NCBI RefSeq assembly: GCF_009497775.1
Contig: NZ_CP031012.1
Location: 2,542,001 to 2,606,000, forward strand
Origin: Alcaligenes faecalis
GTDB lineage: Bacteria; Pseudomonadota; Gammaproteobacteria; Burkholderiales; Burkholderiaceae_B
Reading direction: 5' to 3'
DNA: 64,000 nt
The position numbers were made by a program, and so were the translations under genes. Positions 8,068 through 17,801 of the stretch are shown here, piece by piece. Numbering within the stretch: position 1 is the stretch's first letter; each line of letters opens with the position of its first letter. The notes beneath the pieces are model-generated. The model was not told the DNA's origin, did no database searches, and worked only from the letters and a program-made list of their open reading frames with translations.

Positions 8068-9068
8068 GACTGCCCCTCGGGTGGCACGCTAGGATCACAG
8101 GCTTGCGGCCAAGCCAGAACCCTAAGCACCTGGTTCGAGTAAAAACAGGCCTGCAAAGGATGTGCATTCAGTTGGGCAGCCGCGAACAATTGAGCCACGG
8201 CAGACTCGAAACTGCCCTCAAAGCGAGCTGCTGCCTTGATAGGGAAATCGACCTCCAAGGTCCAATGCTCTGGCGCAAAAACCCATTTCGCCTGTTTAGC
8301 CCATCGGACCAAGGCCTGCCTTAAAGTTCTATCCTTTATTCGCAGCTCAAAAACAGGCTGCTCAGTGGACTCTGTCCCCACAACAGGGACGGATACCGAC
8401 AACACCTCTGAACGAGCTTGAAAAGCCTGTGTCTGCAATGGTTTTGCTGGGGCAGGCTCGCCCTCCTTCAGATGGGCCGACACCAGACCTGGCACACGCT
8501 GTGCAGGAAGCAAATGACTTTCCTCGGGAGAACGGGGCTCGGAAGAACGAGTCTCGGAACCACTTAATGGAAAGTAGCTTGGCGGAGAGCCACCAAGCGG
8601 AGGGCGACTCGCTTGGGCTTGCTGCGGATTGCTCTGCTGGCTGCGATCCTGTGAAAAAGCATCCGATACCTCCATGCCAAGCAATGCAGAACCTTCGCTA
8701 TGGACACGCTTGCGCCCTAAACTGGCCTGCGCCTGTGCTCGCCCGGCTCGAAATATCAGCTCCGTCCACAAGCCTTCAATCACTTGAAACTGCCCCAAGG
8801 GCTTCAAAGGCAGCAGTACTTCCTGCCCATTCCTGTGTCCCAACACTGCGGGCAGTATCTGCTCCGGCGCAAAATGCAGCCAGATACGCGCCCCGTTATC
8901 AAAGACCTGCATAGGGCCCACTTGCGGGTCGCCAGACAAGCGCCAATCAAAATTAAAGACGCGGGTTCCCGGATCGGCCAGCAGACCATCCGGCCCCTGG
9001 CTGGTCTGACAGGCAGACAGCCCCAGGCCACACATCACCAACACGCAGAAACGGGCAAGAAAACGCAT
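8064..9068 (-). CDS. TcpQ/PilL-like lipoprotein with VirB9-like N-terminal domain
   Basis: A 334-residue lipoprotein. The chosen ATG (9066-9068) gives MRFLARFCVLVMCGLGLSAC, with a lipobox LSAC. After it comes a VirB9/TrbG-like beta domain (VFNFDWRLSG, PMQVFDNGARIWLHF, about residues 35-110). A disordered proline- and serine-rich linker follows (about 120-225), then a C-terminal TcpQ/PilL_N domain (LRQALVRWAKQAKWVF, ARFEGSFESAVAQLF, ACFYSNQVLRVL). TcpQ-type proteins help the secretin assemble. A longer start at 9095 would place the first codons inside the terminator hairpin of the upstream gene, so the shorter one is preferred. It overlaps the PilN-like gene by 4 bases. Confidence 0.6.
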   Translation of the reverse strand: MRFLARFCVLVMCGLGLSACQTSQGPDGLLADPGTRVFNFDWRLSGDPQVGPMQVFDNGARIWLHFAPEQILPAVLGHRNGQEVLLPLKPLGQFQVIEGLWTELIFRAGRAQAQASLGRKRVHSEGSALLGMEVSDAFSQDRSQQSNPQQAQASRPPLGGSPPSYFPLSGSETRSSEPRSPEESHLLPAQRVPGLVSAHLKEGEPAPAKPLQTQAFQARSEVLSVSVPVVGTESTEQPVFELRIKDRTLRQALVRWAKQAKWVFAPEHWTLEVDFPIKAAARFEGSFESAVAQLFAAAQLNAHPLQACFYSNQVLRVLAWPQACDPSVPPEGQS

Positions 9069-9083
9069 CACGAGCACCCAAAG

Positions 9084-9118
9084 AAAAAACCCCATGTCCC
9101 GTCAAGGGCATGGGGTTT
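9084..9118 (-). terminator. Intrinsic terminator after the UgpB-like gene
   Basis: AAACCCCATG-CCC pairs with GGG-CATGGGGTTT (13 bp with one bulged T) and is followed on the minus strand by six Ts. It lies about 55 bases after the binding-protein stop and just before the pilus-like genes. Confidence 0.85.
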
Positions 9119-9171
9119 ATCTTCAAGGATGCTTGCCCAAGCCGCTAGATCGGCTTGTACGCACAGATAAA

Positions 9172-10485
9172 TCAGCGTCCTTTCTGAGCCACCAAACGGT
9201 TGGCTTCCGTAGCGGCCGTACGCAATGCCGTCATGGCAGGTTGCTGACCGTCCAGCGCGCTTTCCAGGCTCTGGTTGAACACGGCGCGAATCTGACGGTA
9301 GTTACGGAAATTGCCCTTGGCTGTACCCGAAGCACCGCTGCTGTACGCACCAACCAGGTGCATCCAGTCGCCCTTGTCCTTGTAGTAGTCGCTACCCGTC
9401 GCATTGAAGGCTTCGCGGCTGACAGGCAAGAAGCCTGTTTTCTGATACCAGCGCGATGCGTTCTCTGGCTGAGCCAACCAGCTGATGAAGCGGGCCGAAG
9501 CCTGATTCTGTTCAGCGTTATGACCCTTCACCGCCCACAGTGCCGAACCCGTCACAAAGGGTTTGCCGGGGGTCTGGGTGACTTCAGGATAGTAAGGCAG
9601 ACCGGTCACAGCGTATTTCAGGCCGCGCGTGTCACTGTATTCACCAATATGGCCGGAGTTGGAGAACATGACGGCACATTCGCCCTTGGCAAAACGCTGG
9701 GGCGACTCAGGCAAGGTGCCAGGCTTGACCAGCAGCTCGGATTTCACCCAGCTGATCATCATGGACAGGTGACGGATGTACATCACGTCAAAGTCAAAGC
9801 CCACTTTGCCTTTGACCTTGGCGCCAGGTGCCAGACCGTAAATCTGGTTATTGACCGCGGCCAGGTTCTCCAGGTTGATGGAGACAGACTGATCCGAGGT
9901 CAACGGACAACGGCGCGAGCCTTTATTGGCCAGATCGACCAGTTGGGCCTGCAGATCCAGCCAGACACGGCTGGGCACCGCAGGTTCGATCTTGGCTTTA
10001 TCAAAGGCGTCCAGGTTGTAATACATGACCGGAATTTCGGCCATGTAAGGAAAGCCCTGCAATTGGCCACGGCCATTGCGCACAAAGGAGTTCGAGGCCA
10101 GGAACCAGGACACATTGTCCATTTTTTCCCGAGCCAGCAAGGTGTACATAGGCAAGATATAGGAGCGATCAGCGACCTCGTCCAGACCGGACATCTCGCC
10201 TAACTGCACCAGATTGGGCAAGTCTTTGCCCGCTTGCATGGCCTGATCCAAAGAGGCTTCCGTATCATGCGCCTTGACCGTCACTTTGACGTCTTTCTGG
10301 CTACGATTGAAATCCCGAACCAAGCTTTCAAACTCGTCCTGATTGTGCGAGTTCAAAGCGGTCCAGACCTGAATATCAACGGCTGCCAGGGCGGTGGACC
10401 CGAACAGCAAAGCGGCTGAGCCACCCGCTGCCATCGCCAAAGCCATAACACCACGTTTCAACAGTAATCCGCGTAGATTTTTCAT
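9172..10485 (-). CDS. ABC transporter substrate-binding protein, UgpB-like (family 1)
   Basis: A 437-residue periplasmic binding protein with a signal peptide (basic start MKNLRGLLLKRG, hydrophobic core, cleavage near ALA-AV at about 34-35). The mature part starts VDIQVWTALNSHNQDEFESL, like glycerol-3-phosphate/sugar binding proteins of the UgpB group. FPYMAEIPVMYYN and GECAVMFSNSGHIGEYS are also typical. No permease or ATPase gene is adjacent, so it is an orphan that must work with a transporter encoded elsewhere. It begins 7 bases after the dadA-like stop, with AAGGATG as ribosome site overlapping that stop. That suggests a ligand linked to amino-acid metabolism, but this is not shown by the sequence. 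Confidence 0.8.
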   Translation of the reverse strand: MKNLRGLLLKRGVMALAMAAGGSAALLFGSTALAAVDIQVWTALNSHNQDEFESLVRDFNRSQKDVKVTVKAHDTEASLDQAMQAGKDLPNLVQLGEMSGLDEVADRSYILPMYTLLAREKMDNVSWFLASNSFVRNGRGQLQGFPYMAEIPVMYYNLDAFDKAKIEPAVPSRVWLDLQAQLVDLANKGSRRCPLTSDQSVSINLENLAAVNNQIYGLAPGAKVKGKVGFDFDVMYIRHLSMMISWVKSELLVKPGTLPESPQRFAKGECAVMFSNSGHIGEYSDTRGLKYAVTGLPYYPEVTQTPGKPFVTGSALWAVKGHNAEQNQASARFISWLAQPENASRWYQKTGFLPVSREAFNATGSDYYKDKGDWMHLVGAYSSGASGTAKGNFRNYRQIRAVFNQSLESALDGQQPAMTALRTAATEANRLVAQKGR

Positions 10486-10492
10486 ACATCCT

Positions 10493-11746
10493 TCAAGATA
10501 AAAAAGGAAATTCAGGTTCGGGTTGTCGTCCCATGACCAGGTCCGCCAAGGCTCGGCCAGAGCCTATACCCATGGTCCACCCCAGGGTGCCATGTCCGGT
10601 ATTCAGGTACAGGTTAGGAATGGAAGATCGGCCTATCAGTGGGACATTAGATGCTGTGGCAGGACGCAGTCCTGACCAGAAATGAACATTATCAAAATCC
10701 AATGCGCTTGGGAACAGATCTGCGACCTGGGTTAACAAAGCCTGACAGCGGGCGGGATTCAAACTGCGGGAATAGCCCGACAATTCAGCGGTTCCAGCCA
10801 CCCGCAGGCTATCGCCCAGACGGGAAAAAACAAGCTTTTTATCTTTATCGGTCAGACTGACAGTGGGCGCCCCCTCGGGCACCAGTACAGGGAAGGTGGC
10901 CGAATAGCCTTTGGCCGGGTAAACGGGGCAAGAAATCCCCAGCGGCTGTAAGACCGTGGGGCTGAAACTGCCCATGGCGACAACAAAAGCATCCGCCTGG
11001 ATAGACTCGTACGCGCCATCAGCACCAATCACCTCGACTCCCACGACTCGGCCCTTGGTCGTTAGCAAACGGGTGATCTGTGTGGAAAAGCGAAACTCCA
11101 CCCCGGCGCGCTTGGCCATCGCGGCCAAACCACAAGTGAACTGATTGGCATCACCGGACTCATCGTCCTTGGTGTAATCACCACCCACAATCTGATCGCG
11201 GGCTGACGCCAGAGCAGGCTCAAGCTGCACCAGTTCGTCCACGCTCATGATGCGCCGGTCCACCCCCATATCGCGCATGACATCCGCCATTTGCTGTGAA
11301 TCATCCAGACTTTGCGCATCACGGTAAAAGGTGATGATGCCCTTTTCCTGATGTCGGTAATCAAAGTCCAGGCTAGGCCGCAATTGCTTGAGCGTGCTGC
11401 GGCTGTATTCAGCCATCGCCACCAGGGCACGCACATTAGGCGCAACCCGGCCGGGCAGGCACTCTCGCAGAAAAGACAGGCACCAGCGCCACTGACGCAG
11501 ATCCAGACGCGGACGGAACAGCAAAGGAGCATCGTCCTGCAGCAACCATTTCAGCAGTTTGAGCGGCATTTTCGGGTTGGCCCAGGGCTCGGCATACGAC
11601 ACCGAGATTTGCCCGCCATTGGCACGTGAGGTTTCCTGCGCAGGACCGGTTCCCCGATCCACGACCACCACCTCACAACCTTGCTGGCTGAGCCACCAGG
11701 CAGTTGATACCCCAATAATGCCGCTGCCCAGAACTGCTACTTTCAT
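10493..11746 (-). CDS. dadA: D-amino acid dehydrogenase (small subunit, DadA type)
   Basis: FAD-dependent oxidative deamination of D-amino acids to 2-oxo acids at the inner membrane, with electrons passed to quinone. The 417-residue protein begins with the dinucleotide motif VLGSGIIGVSTAWWLSQQG (GxGxxG, residues 6-11). It carries SRANGGQISVSYAEPWANP, the DadA signature, and the C-terminal FAD-contact region HFWSGLRPATASNVPLIG plus NLYLNTGHGTLGWTMGIGSG. The length is close to E. coli DadA (432). No alanine racemase gene is next to it. It lies 37 bases after the ferredoxin-reductase gene and 7 bases before the binding protein, so the three probably form one operon. Confidence 0.85.
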   Translation of the reverse strand: MKVAVLGSGIIGVSTAWWLSQQGCEVVVVDRGTGPAQETSRANGGQISVSYAEPWANPKMPLKLLKWLLQDDAPLLFRPRLDLRQWRWCLSFLRECLPGRVAPNVRALVAMAEYSRSTLKQLRPSLDFDYRHQEKGIITFYRDAQSLDDSQQMADVMRDMGVDRRIMSVDELVQLEPALASARDQIVGGDYTKDDESGDANQFTCGLAAMAKRAGVEFRFSTQITRLLTTKGRVVGVEVIGADGAYESIQADAFVVAMGSFSPTVLQPLGISCPVYPAKGYSATFPVLVPEGAPTVSLTDKDKKLVFSRLGDSLRVAGTAELSGYSRSLNPARCQALLTQVADLFPSALDFDNVHFWSGLRPATASNVPLIGRSSIPNLYLNTGHGTLGWTMGIGSGRALADLVMGRQPEPEFPFLS

Positions 11747-11783
11747 GTGTACTGTCCGCTTGTTGAGCTATTGATCAAGACGC

Positions 11784-12818
11784 TTACTTTACGTCTGCCA
11801 GGGACGTAAAGGCATCTGCAAAATAATTGTCCGGATTCAGCTGAGCTTGCTCCACAAAATCCTTGCGGGCCGCTTCAACCATACCCGGTGCGCCACAGGC
11901 GTACACCTGCCAGGCCGACAGATCCGGCAAATCAGCCAATACCGCCTGATGCACAAAGCCCGTGCGGCCTGTCCAGCCATCTTCAGGCTGAGCATCGGAA
12001 ATCACCGGAATGAAACGCAAGTTGGGCAGTTCGCTGGCCCACTTCTCGGCCAGTTCCGACTGGTACAGATCCTTGGGTCGACGGCCACCCCAGTACAAGG
12101 CCACTTCGCGCTGGCTGCCGGTTTGAATCAGACGCTCGATCAAGGCCTTGATCGGCGCAAAGCCCGTGCCGCTGGCCAGGAACACCATAGGAGCAGCGCT
12201 GTCTTCACGCAGAAAGAAAGAACCCAAAGGCGCTTCCACACGCAGAATTTCGCGCTCTTTCATGGCGGTAGCACCGGCACCAAACACGTGATCGGTAAAC
12301 ACGCCGCCGGGCATGTGACGAATATGCAATTCCACCTGATTGTCTTCCCGTGGCGGTGTAGCCATGGAGTAGCTGCGACGGCTGCCATCTTTCAGGATGA
12401 ATTCCAGATACTGACCGGGGTAGTAACGGAAAGGCTCGGACGATGGCATTTGCAGACGCACCACCATCACATCATCACGTACCTTTTCCAGACCCACCAC
12501 GCGCGACGGCATCTTGCGAATCTGAATATCGGTCGCCATGCGAATTTCGTGGGACTCGATCAGCATGTCGCTGCTGGGCTTGGCCTGACAGAACAGAGTG
12601 TAGCCTGCAGCGCGATCCTCTTCACTCAGCAATTGCTCGGGCGCACGGCCTGCATCGTATTCACCTTCAATGACCTTGCCACGGCAAGACGAACAGGTGC
12701 CATTGCGGCAGCTATAGGGCAAGACGATGCCTGCATTCAGCGCGCCATCCAGCACAGACTGTCCTGGCTGTACGTCAAAACTGTGCCCGCTGGGCTGAAC
12801 CGTGACTTTGAAACTCAT
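11784..12818 (-). CDS. 2Fe-2S ferredoxin / FAD-NAD(P)H oxidoreductase (CDP-6-deoxyglucoseen-reductase-like)
   Basis: A 344-residue electron-transfer flavoprotein. A plant-type 2Fe-2S domain comes first (cysteines in PYSCRNGTCSSCRG near 37-45 and FCQAKP). An FAD domain follows (YYPGQYLEF, RRSYSMATPP), then an NAD(P) domain (FLASGTGFAPIKALIE, YWGGRRPKDLY, YACGAPGMVEAA). This order is that of the AscD/RfbI and phenol-hydroxylase P5 reductases. It is often annotated in Burkholderiales as CDP-6-deoxy-delta-3,4-glucoseen reductase, but no deoxysugar genes are nearby, so the partner is unknown. The start is ATG 12816-12818 (MSFKVTVQPSG); a GTG 9 bases upstream is in frame. Confidence 0.85.
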   Translation of the reverse strand: MSFKVTVQPSGHSFDVQPGQSVLDGALNAGIVLPYSCRNGTCSSCRGKVIEGEYDAGRAPEQLLSEEDRAAGYTLFCQAKPSSDMLIESHEIRMATDIQIRKMPSRVVGLEKVRDDVMVVRLQMPSSEPFRYYPGQYLEFILKDGSRRSYSMATPPREDNQVELHIRHMPGGVFTDHVFGAGATAMKEREILRVEAPLGSFFLREDSAAPMVFLASGTGFAPIKALIERLIQTGSQREVALYWGGRRPKDLYQSELAEKWASELPNLRFIPVISDAQPEDGWTGRTGFVHQAVLADLPDLSAWQVYACGAPGMVEAARKDFVEQAQLNPDNYFADAFTSLADVK

Positions 12819-12879
12819 ATCCAACACTCAAAAAAGAAATCTATCAGGCGGAGGGCCAGCCTCCGGCGGCTATACAAAT

Positions 12880-15189
12880 TCAGGACTCTTCAGGCCGATG
12901 CAGCACAGGGTCGTTCAATTTGAGCGACAGGGCCTTGCCCTTGCCTGCCCGCTTGCCCAGATAATTGGCCAGCATGTCCAGATCCATGACGATGGTGGAC
13001 GGACGCTTGCGATTCACTCCGCTGACGGCCAGACCGGCTTCGCCAAAGGCCACCCATTGACTGAGGTTGTCGCCGTCGTTCAACTTGATCAGCACCGTGC
13101 CACGGCCGCCTTTGGACAGCACCTTCAGTTCCTTGATGTCCACCACCAGGAAACGCCCCTGCTCGCTGAGCAGGCCCACATACTGGTCGTCCGGACGCAA
13201 GGCCAAAGGCTTGAGCAGCTTTTTGCCATCCTCGATGGTGACAAACTGCTTGCCTGCTTTCTGACGGGTGTTCATGTCGCCCTGAGAGGCCACAAAACCG
13301 TAGCCGTCGCAGGCAGCCAGCAAGTAGTTCTGGTCCAAAGGCGCACCCAGAATGTGCTCGATAGGCGCACTGGGGCTGACTTCAATCATGGAGGTAATGG
13401 GCTGTCCGTCACCACGTGCCGAAGGCAAACTGGAGACCGGCACAGTATAGACCCGGCCATCGGTGCCGATGGCGACCAGGTCCGTGGTACTGCGGCACTC
13501 CAGCGCATCGCGCAAGCCATCGCCCGTCTTGAAGCTGAATTGCGAAGCGTCGTGACCGTGGCCCTGACGCGAACGCAGCCAGCCCTTGCGCGACACAATC
13601 ACGGTAACGGGTTCATCGACCACCTTGGTTTCCAGCACGGCGCGCTCGGCCGCTTCAATCAAGGTACGACGGTCATCACCATAGGTTTTAACGTCTGCTT
13701 CGATCTCACGAATCATCAGACGTTTCAAGGCCTTGGGATCGTCCAGCAGCTTTTGCAGAGACTCCTGCTCGTCCAGACGTTCTTTCAGCTCTTTCTCGAT
13801 CTTGAAGCCTTCCAGACGCGCCAACTGACGCAAGCGCATTTCCAGAATATCGTCGGCCTGACGCTCGCTAAGATCAAAGCGCTCCATCAAGGCGGCACGC
13901 GGCTCGTCGGATTCACGAATGGTTTGAATGACTTCATCCACATTCAGGTACACCACCATGCGCCCTTGCAGCACATGAATACGGTCGGTGACCTTGTCCA
14001 GACGGTAGCGAGTACGACGCTCCATTGTGTGACGACGGAATTCCAGCCAGTTCAGCAAGACCTGACGCAGGGAACGCTGACCAGGACGGCCATCCGTATC
14101 AATACACACCAGGTTGATGGAAACGTTGCGCTCCAGGCTGGTCTGCGCCAGCAAGGTGGTCACGAACTCGTCCCGATCAATGGCACGTGATTTGGGCTCA
14201 AACACCAAGCGCACCGCCGCCTGCTTGCCGGACTCGTCGCGCACGGCGTCGAGCATGTTCAGCATCAAGGCTTTGGTTTGCTGTTGCTCGGTGCTCAGGG
14301 ATTTCTTGCCGGCCTTCACCTTGGGATTGGTGCGCTCTTCAATCTCTTCCAGAATCTGCTGGGAGGAGCTGCCGGGCGGCAATTCAGTCACGACCAGTTG
14401 CCATTGGCCACGCGCCATTTCCTCGAAGACCCAACGGGCACGGGCCTTGATGGAGCCTCGTCCCTGGGCGTACACCGCGGCGATATCGTCAGCGGCGGAA
14501 ATGATCTGACCACCACCGGCAAAGTCCGGGCCGGGAACGATCTCGTGTATTTCCTGATCGCTCAAATTCGGGTTGCGCAGCAGGCTGACGCAAGCCTGGG
14601 CAACTTCGCGCAGATTGTGCGAGGGAATCTCGGTCGCCATCCCGACGGCAATCCCCGATGCGCCGTTAAGCAGCATGATGGGCAGGCGGGCAGGCAAAGT
14701 CACCGGCTCTTTCTGGCTGCCATCGTAGTTGGGAATGAAATCCACCGTGCCTTCGTCCAGCTCGTCCAGCAGCAGACGGGAAAACGGCGTCAAGCGTGCT
14801 TCCGTGTAACGCATGGCGGCGGCATTATCGCCGTCGCGTGAGCCAAAGTTACCCTGCCCGTCCACCAGCGGATAACGCAGCACAAAATCCTGCGCCATAC
14901 GCACCATGGCGTCATAGGCGGCCTGGTCACCGTGGGGGTGATACTTACCCAGCACATCCCCCACCACACGAGCCGATTTCACGGGCTTGGCCGTTGGGCC
15001 CAGGCCCATGGCATCCATCGCGTACAAAATGCGGCGTTGTACCGGCTTCTGGCCATCGGTCAGGTCGGGCAAGGCACGTCCGCGTACCACTGAAACGGCG
15101 TAATCCAGATAAGCCTGTTCCGCGTAAGTCGCCAGCGTGATGCTGTCGTCCGATCCCGCCGGTTCAAAATCCAATTGATTGCTGTCCAT
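12880..15189 (-). CDS. parC: DNA topoisomerase IV subunit A
   Basis: Breaks and rejoins DNA to decatenate daughter chromosomes, together with ParE. At 769 residues it is close to E. coli ParC (752). The winged-helix and active site are clear: [32 protein letters not shown], and the catalytic Tyr128 in [11 protein letters not shown] coiled-coil region ([19 protein letters not shown]) and a degenerate beta-pinwheel C-terminal domain follow. At the quinolone pocket, Gln89 stands where E. coli has Ser80, and Asp93 where E. coli has Glu84. It starts 20 bases after parE and is cotranscribed with it. Confidence 0.97.
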   Translation of the reverse strand: MDSNQLDFEPAGSDDSITLATYAEQAYLDYAVSVVRGRALPDLTDGQKPVQRRILYAMDAMGLGPTAKPVKSARVVGDVLGKYHPHGDQAAYDAMVRMAQDFVLRYPLVDGQGNFGSRDGDNAAAMRYTEARLTPFSRLLLDELDEGTVDFIPNYDGSQKEPVTLPARLPIMLLNGASGIAVGMATEIPSHNLREVAQACVSLLRNPNLSDQEIHEIVPGPDFAGGGQIISAADDIAAVYAQGRGSIKARARWVFEEMARGQWQLVVTELPPGSSSQQILEEIEERTNPKVKAGKKSLSTEQQQTKALMLNMLDAVRDESGKQAAVRLVFEPKSRAIDRDEFVTTLLAQTSLERNVSINLVCIDTDGRPGQRSLRQVLLNWLEFRRHTMERRTRYRLDKVTDRIHVLQGRMVVYLNVDEVIQTIRESDEPRAALMERFDLSERQADDILEMRLRQLARLEGFKIEKELKERLDEQESLQKLLDDPKALKRLMIREIEADVKTYGDDRRTLIEAAERAVLETKVVDEPVTVIVSRKGWLRSRQGHGHDASQFSFKTGDGLRDALECRSTTDLVAIGTDGRVYTVPVSSLPSARGDGQPITSMIEVSPSAPIEHILGAPLDQNYLLAACDGYGFVASQGDMNTRQKAGKQFVTIEDGKKLLKPLALRPDDQYVGLLSEQGRFLVVDIKELKVLSKGGRGTVLIKLNDGDNLSQWVAFGEAGLAVSGVNRKRPSTIVMDLDMLANYLGKRAGKGKALSLKLNDPVLHRPEES

Positions 15190-15209
15190 AAATAACTCTT
15201 AAGTCGCGC

Positions 15210-17171
15210 TCAGACGTCCAGATCGGCCAAATTGCCTTTTTCTTCCAACCAGGCACGGCGGGCAGAGGCCTCGCCCTTGCCCATCAGCATGGTGAACATG
15301 GCTTGCGTGCCGCTCAACCCATCCTCGCCCCAATGCACGGGCAATAAGCGACGGGTATCGGGGTTCATGGTGGTGTCCCACAACTGTTCCGCACTCATTT
15401 CACCCAGACCTTTAAAGCGGCTGATGCTCCAGGACTCGTTGCGTATGCCTTCGTTGCGCAGTTTTTCCAGAATCGCATCCAGCTCACCCTGATCCAGACA
15501 ATAAATCTTGCGAGCCGGGCGTTTGCCGACGGCAGGTACGTCTACGCGGAACAAGGGAGGACGCGCCACATACACGTGGCCAGCCTCGATCAGCTTGGGG
15601 AAATGGCGGAAGAACAAGGTCAGCAAGAGCACCTGAATGTGCGAGCCGTCCACGTCCGCATCAGACAGGATACAGATGCGGCCATAGCGCAAACCGGATA
15701 AATCCGGCTCGGACTGGGCATCGTGCGGGTCCACGCCAATAGCTACGGAAATATCGTGAATTTCCTGGTTGGCGAACAGACGATCGCGGTCCACTTCCCA
15801 GGCATTGAGCACCTTGCCGCGCAGAGGCAGAATGGCTTGAAACTCCTTGTCGCGGCCCATCTTTGCGGAACCACCGGCCGAGTCACCCTCGACCAGGAAC
15901 AGTTCAGAGCTTTCCAAATCGTGCGATTCGCAGTCCGTAAGCTTGCCCGGCAACACGGCCACACCCGAGCTTTTACGTTTTTCCACTTTCTGCGCTGAAC
16001 GGGTGCGGGCCTGGGCCTGACGCACCGCCACTTCAGCCAATTTTCGGCCCTGATCCACATTCGCGTGCAGATGCAGTTCCAGCGCATTGCGCACATAACC
16101 ACTGACCAGACGCACGGCATCGCGGCTATTGAGCTTTTCCTTGATTTGCCCCTGGAATTGCGGGTCCAGCACTTTGGCGGACAGCACAAAGCTGGCACGG
16201 GCAAACACGTCTTCGGCCTGCAGTTTGACGCCCTTGGGGATCAGGCTGTGCAGCTCGGCAAAGCTGCGCACGGCCTGATACAAGCCATCGCGCAAGCCCG
16301 ATTCGTGCGTACCACCGGCACTGGTGGGAATCAGGTTGACGTAGGACTCGCGCACAATCTGCGAATCCAGCGTCCAGGCCACCACCCAGTGTGCCCCTTC
16401 GCCGGGGGAGAAATTATCGTCATCTTGCGGGGCGTACTGGCGGCCTTCAAACAGGGGCACCAGCAGCTCCACGCCGTCCATCTCTTCCTGCAGATAGCCG
16501 CGCAAACCGTCTTCATAGCACCATTGCTGGCGCTGGCCGGTTTTCTGCTGCACCAGCTCAACCGTCACGCCTTCCAGCAAGACGGCCTTGCTATGCAGGA
16601 TATGAGTCAGTTGAGCCAGAGGAATCTGGGCAGAGTCGAAATATTTGGGATCGGGCCAGACCCGTACGCGGGTTCCCGTCTTGCGCTTGCCCACTGTGCC
16701 CGTCTGGGTCAGGGGCTGTTCCAGCTCGCCATCGGCAAACACAATTTCATTGGCTTGCCCATCACGCCAGACCAGCACTTCCAGGCGCCGCGACAAGGCG
16801 TTGGTCACCGAGACACCCACCCCGTGCAAACCGCCGGAGAAGGCATAGGCACCGCCATTGAGCTTGTCGAACTTGCCCCCGGCATGCAGTCGGGTGAACA
16901 CCAGTTCCACCACCGGCGCATTTTCTTCAGGGTGCAAGCCAACGGGAATACCGCGCCCATCGTCTTCAACCTGTATGCCGCCGTCCTCCAGCAAGGTGAC
17001 AGTCAGGGTGCGGGCAAAACCAGCCAGGGCTTCGTCGGCCGCGTTATCGATGACCTCCTGCACAATGTGCAGGGGATTATCCGTGCGGGTATACATGGCC
17101 GGGCGCTGACGGACCGGTTCCAGCCCTTTGAGCACCCGTATAGAAGATTCGTCGTAACGTGTAGTAGACAA
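15210..17171 (-). CDS. parE: DNA topoisomerase IV subunit B
   Basis: ATPase subunit of topoisomerase IV. The 653-residue protein has the GHKL ATP site (EVIDNAADEALAG near 39-51, DDGRGIPVGLH, SGGLHGVGVSVTNALS), a transducer domain, and a TOPRIM domain with EGDSAGGSAKMGRD and LSDADVDGSHI. The ending GLGEMSAEQLWDTTMNP is typical of the C-terminal part. PLRGKVLNAWEVDRDRLF distinguishes ParE from GyrB-type sequences. It is the first gene of parE-parC and is divergent from trxA. The intergenic gap to trxA is about 235 bases, where I see no clear operator. Confidence 0.97.
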   Translation of the reverse strand: MSTTRYDESSIRVLKGLEPVRQRPAMYTRTDNPLHIVQEVIDNAADEALAGFARTLTVTLLEDGGIQVEDDGRGIPVGLHPEENAPVVELVFTRLHAGGKFDKLNGGAYAFSGGLHGVGVSVTNALSRRLEVLVWRDGQANEIVFADGELEQPLTQTGTVGKRKTGTRVRVWPDPKYFDSAQIPLAQLTHILHSKAVLLEGVTVELVQQKTGQRQQWCYEDGLRGYLQEEMDGVELLVPLFEGRQYAPQDDDNFSPGEGAHWVVAWTLDSQIVRESYVNLIPTSAGGTHESGLRDGLYQAVRSFAELHSLIPKGVKLQAEDVFARASFVLSAKVLDPQFQGQIKEKLNSRDAVRLVSGYVRNALELHLHANVDQGRKLAEVAVRQAQARTRSAQKVEKRKSSGVAVLPGKLTDCESHDLESSELFLVEGDSAGGSAKMGRDKEFQAILPLRGKVLNAWEVDRDRLFANQEIHDISVAIGVDPHDAQSEPDLSGLRYGRICILSDADVDGSHIQVLLLTLFFRHFPKLIEAGHVYVARPPLFRVDVPAVGKRPARKIYCLDQGELDAILEKLRNEGIRNESWSISRFKGLGEMSAEQLWDTTMNPDTRRLLPVHWGEDGLSGTQAMFTMLMGKGEASARRAWLEEKGNLADLDV

Positions 17172-17405
17172 CTTGATTCCCGGTAGATCGTACAGAAAAA
17201 CGCTATTTTACGAGTGGTTAGGCGCCAGTGGGGAAACGCTTTATTGGCGCGCGTTGCGCAGTGAATGCACATTATCAACCAGACGCAATGGTATCCTGTC
17301 AAAAATTGGCAACAAGACCGTCGCAATTGGCCGTAGAATACATTGTGCTCAGGTCACGCCACACGTATAGTTTTTCGTTATCTTTTATTTTTTTTGCATC
17401 TTGCC

Positions 17406-17732
17406 ATGAGCGACTCCATCATTCACGTTACAGACGCCTCCTTCGAGAGCGACGTCCTCAAAGCCGAACTTCCTGTTCTGGTTGATTACTGGGCTGCCTG
17501 GTGCGGTCCCTGTAAAATGATTGCACCTTTGCTTGATGAGGCAGCCGAACTGTACAAAGGTCGTGTTATCATCGCTAAGCTCAACGTCGATGAAAATCCC
17601 GACACTCCTGCTCAATTCGGTGTTCGCGGTATTCCAACGCTCATGCTGTTTAAAGACGGCAAAGTGGCCCAGACTAAAGTCGGCGCACTTTCCAAGTCCC
17701 AACTTAGCGCGTTTCTCGACAGCTCCCTGTAA
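17406..17732 (+). CDS. trxA: Thioredoxin 1
   Basis: A cytoplasmic dithiol-disulfide reductant of 108 residues. The active site WCGPC is at 32-36, the buried Asp in LVDYWAAW, and the cis-Pro loop in [14 protein letters not shown]. The start at 17406 gives the conserved [13 protein letters not shown]. No purine-rich ribosome site is visible before it, and the upstream stretch is T-rich. It lies about 70 bases before rho in the same direction, the trxA-rho order found in many proteobacteria. Confidence 0.97.
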   Translation: MSDSIIHVTDASFESDVLKAELPVLVDYWAAWCGPCKMIAPLLDEAAELYKGRVIIAKLNVDENPDTPAQFGVRGIPTLMLFKDGKVAQTKVGALSKSQLSAFLDSSL

Positions 17733-17801
17733 TCTCTGATTAACCGCACGCAGGCCCTTTGCTGGCCTGCGGTCTGCTGCTGAAAGCCCTTCCCCACACC
17801 C

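Noticed and set aside
9069..9095. Earlier start of the TcpQ-like gene at 9095
   Set aside because: The extra nine codons lie in the terminator of the upstream gene, and the lipoprotein signal is complete without them.
17306..17339. trxA promoter with TTGGCA and TAGAAT
   Set aside because: The spacer is 22 bases, too long for a sigma-70 promoter.
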